This document shows positions 4,224-5,556 of a stretch of 5,556 bases of DNA, piece by piece (the stretch's first letter is position 1; every line of letters starts with the position of its first letter). The translations under genes were made by a program, and so were the position numbers. Under the pieces are notes generated by a model. The model worked only from the letters and a program-made list of their open reading frames with translations. It made no database searches and was not told the DNA's origin. Location: assembly GCA_934678955.1 (NCBI GenBank), contig CAKUSI010000267.1, positions 1 through 5,556 of the forward strand, given 5' to 3'. Origin of the DNA: an uncultured Austwickia sp. Its GTDB lineage: Bacteria > Actinomycetota > Actinomycetes > Actinomycetales > Dermatophilaceae.

Positions 4224-5556
4224 TCAGCCGAGCTGCGGGAGATCCGCGGGCGCCGCCAGGTGGCCGGTCACCGCGGTGGCCGCAGCGACCTCCGGACTGA
4301 CCAGGTGGGTGCGGCCCCCCTTGCCCTGCCGGCCCTCGAAGTTGCGGTTGGACGTGGAGGCCGCGCGCTCGCCCGGAGCCAACCGGTCGGGGTTCATCGC
4401 CAGGCACATCGAGCAGCCCGGGAGGCGCCACTCGCCGCCGGCCGCCGTGACGACCTCATGCAGGCCCTCCGCCTCCGCCTCCTCGCGCACGTGCGCCGAG
4501 CCCGGAACGACGAGGAGCCGCACGCCCTCTGCCACCCTGCGCCCGCGCAGCACCTCCGCCACGGCCCGCAGGTCCTCCAGCCGGCCGTTGGTGCATGAGC
4601 CGACGAAGACCGTATCGACCCCGACGTCACGCAACGGGGTGCCGGCGGTGAGCCCCATGTATTCGAGCGCACGCCGCGCGGCGAGCTTGGCCGGTTCGTC
4701 GGTGAAGGACTCCGGGTCCGGCACGGCCTCGCCGAGCGGCGCGCCCTGACCAGGGTTGGTGCCCCAGGTCACGAAGGGGGTCAAGGCGGTGGCGTCGATG
4801 TGGACCTCGGTGTCGAAGGCGGCGTCGTCGTCCGTCCGCAGGCCGCGCCAGGCGTCCACGGCCGCGTCCCAGTCTGCGCCGGTCGGCGCGTGCGGGCGCC
4901 CCTTCAGGTAGGCGAACGTCGTCTCGTCGGGGGCGATCATCCCGGCGCGCGCGCCCGCCTCGATCGACATGTTGCAGATCGTCATCCGGGCCTCCATCGA
5001 CAGCGCCTCGATGGCGGCGCCCCGATACTCGATGACGTGGCCCTGGCCTCCGCCTGTGCCGATCCGGGCGATGATCGCCAGTACGAGGTCCTTGCTGGTG
5101 ACGCCCTCGGGCAGGGCCCCGTCGACCGTGACAGCCATCGTCTTGAACGGCGCGAGGGGGAGCGTCTGGGTGGCGAGGACGTGCTCGACCTCGCTGGTGC
5201 CGATGCCGAACGCCAGCGCGCCGAAGGCCCCGTGCGTGCTGGTGTGGGAGTCGCCGCAGACGATCGTCATCCCCGGCTGGGTCAGCCCCAGCTCCGGGCT
5301 GATGATGTGCACGATGCCCTGATCGGGGTCCCCCATGGGGAAGAGCCGCACTCCGAACTCGGCGCAGTTGGCCCGCAGCGTCTCGACCTGCGTCCGGGAG
5401 GTCTCGTCCTCGATCGGGCCCGGCAGCGTGGGCACGTTGTGGTCCTCGGTCGCCACCGTGAGCTCGGGTCGGCGCACCGCCCGGCCGGCGAGCCGGAGCC
5501 CGTCGAACGCCTGCGGACTTGTCACTTCGTGGACCAGGTGTAGGTCGATATAGAGG
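4224..5556 (-). CDS. leuC: 3-isopropylmalate dehydratase large subunit (5' end cut by window edge)
   Basis: Large, [4Fe-4S]-binding subunit of isopropylmalate isomerase; with LeuD it catalyses the second step dedicated to leucine synthesis. The frame runs off the right edge: 443 residues are visible, beginning [20 protein letters not shown]. About 25-28 N-terminal residues should be missing for a family total near 470. Using numbering of the visible fragment, the aconitase-fold motifs are TEDHNVPT (36-43), [20 protein letters not shown] (100-119), and the three cluster cysteines Cys321 (in [14 protein letters not shown]), Cys381 and Cys384 (in [11 protein letters not shown]). Near the end are [20 protein letters not shown] (401-420) and [10 protein letters not shown]. 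All three cysteines are present, so the enzyme should be functional. An internal GTG at 5525 is open but would truncate the conserved N-terminus and is not the start. Promoter and any leucine regulator lie outside the window. Confidence 0.98.
   Translation of the reverse strand, partial: LYIDLHLVHEVTSPQAFDGLRLAGRAVRRPELTVATEDHNVPTLPGPIEDETSRTQVETLRANCAEFGVRLFPMGDPDQGIVHIISPELGLTQPGMTIVCGDSHTSTHGAFGALAFGIGTSEVEHVLATQTLPLAPFKTMAVTVDGALPEGVTSKDLVLAIIARIGTGGGQGHVIEYRGAAIEALSMEARMTICNMSIEAGARAGMIAPDETTFAYLKGRPHAPTGADWDAAVDAWRGLRTDDDAAFDTEVHIDATALTPFVTWGTNPGQGAPLGEAVPDPESFTDEPAKLAARRALEYMGLTAGTPLRDVGVDTVFVGSCTNGRLEDLRAVAEVLRGRRVAEGVRLLVVPGSAHVREEAEAEGLHEVVTAAGGEWRLPGCSMCLAMNPDRLAPGERAASTSNRNFEGRQGKGGRTHLVSPEVAAATAVTGHLAAPADLPQLG

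Noticed and set aside
3882..5543. Plus-strand open frames opposite leuD and leuC (3882-4598, 4045-4749, 4800-5543)
   Set aside because: Antisense shadows of two unmistakable metabolic enzymes; no motifs of their own.

Overview
The window is a stretch of very GC-rich chromosomal DNA whose coding frames have mostly G or C at the third codon position. Its protein families and gene order point to a high-GC actinobacterium. The sub-lineage cannot be fixed by eye; an actinomycete of the Streptosporangiales/Streptomyces kind is a guess from sequence flavour. All six genes are housekeeping or core metabolism. I see no mobile element, CRISPR array, tRNA, rRNA or defence system.

Layout, left to right. 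(1) 1-1596, minus strand: gpsA (sn-glycerol-3-phosphate dehydrogenase, cut by the left edge) and plsC (acyl-phosphate- or acyl-CoA-dependent 1-acylglycerol-3-phosphate acyltransferase family). They overlap by 4 bp in the order plsC then gpsA and form a phospholipid-precursor operon. (2) 1597-1704: short divergent intergenic region. (3) About 1705-2472, plus strand: cofC/fbiD, the guanylyltransferase of coenzyme F420 biosynthesis, the only plus-strand gene. (4) 2473-2583: convergent gap with a perfect 12-bp-arm hairpin that begins inside the end of cofC. (5) 2584-2982, minus strand: an HU-family nucleoid protein with an actinobacterial-type but short C-terminal tail, TTG start and strong Shine-Dalgarno. 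(6) 2983-3518: a 536-bp stretch without a credible gene. It holds several inverted repeats, including a 15-bp perfect stem enclosing two smaller hairpins (3383-3451), the probable terminator of the leucine operon. (7) 3519-5556, minus strand: leuD and leuC (5' end cut by the right edge), the two subunits of isopropylmalate isomerase, separated by a 105-bp spacer with two mutually exclusive hairpins.

Together this is a known actinobacterial neighbourhood (leuC-leuD-hup ... cofC ... gpsA, as around Rv2982c-Rv2988c in M. tuberculosis). The genes serve leucine synthesis, chromosome architecture, F420 synthesis and membrane lipid synthesis. No previously undescribed system is evident. The items most worth a second look are the non-coding structures around hup and between leuC and leuD, the short HU tail, and departures from the textbook motifs in PlsC and CofC.
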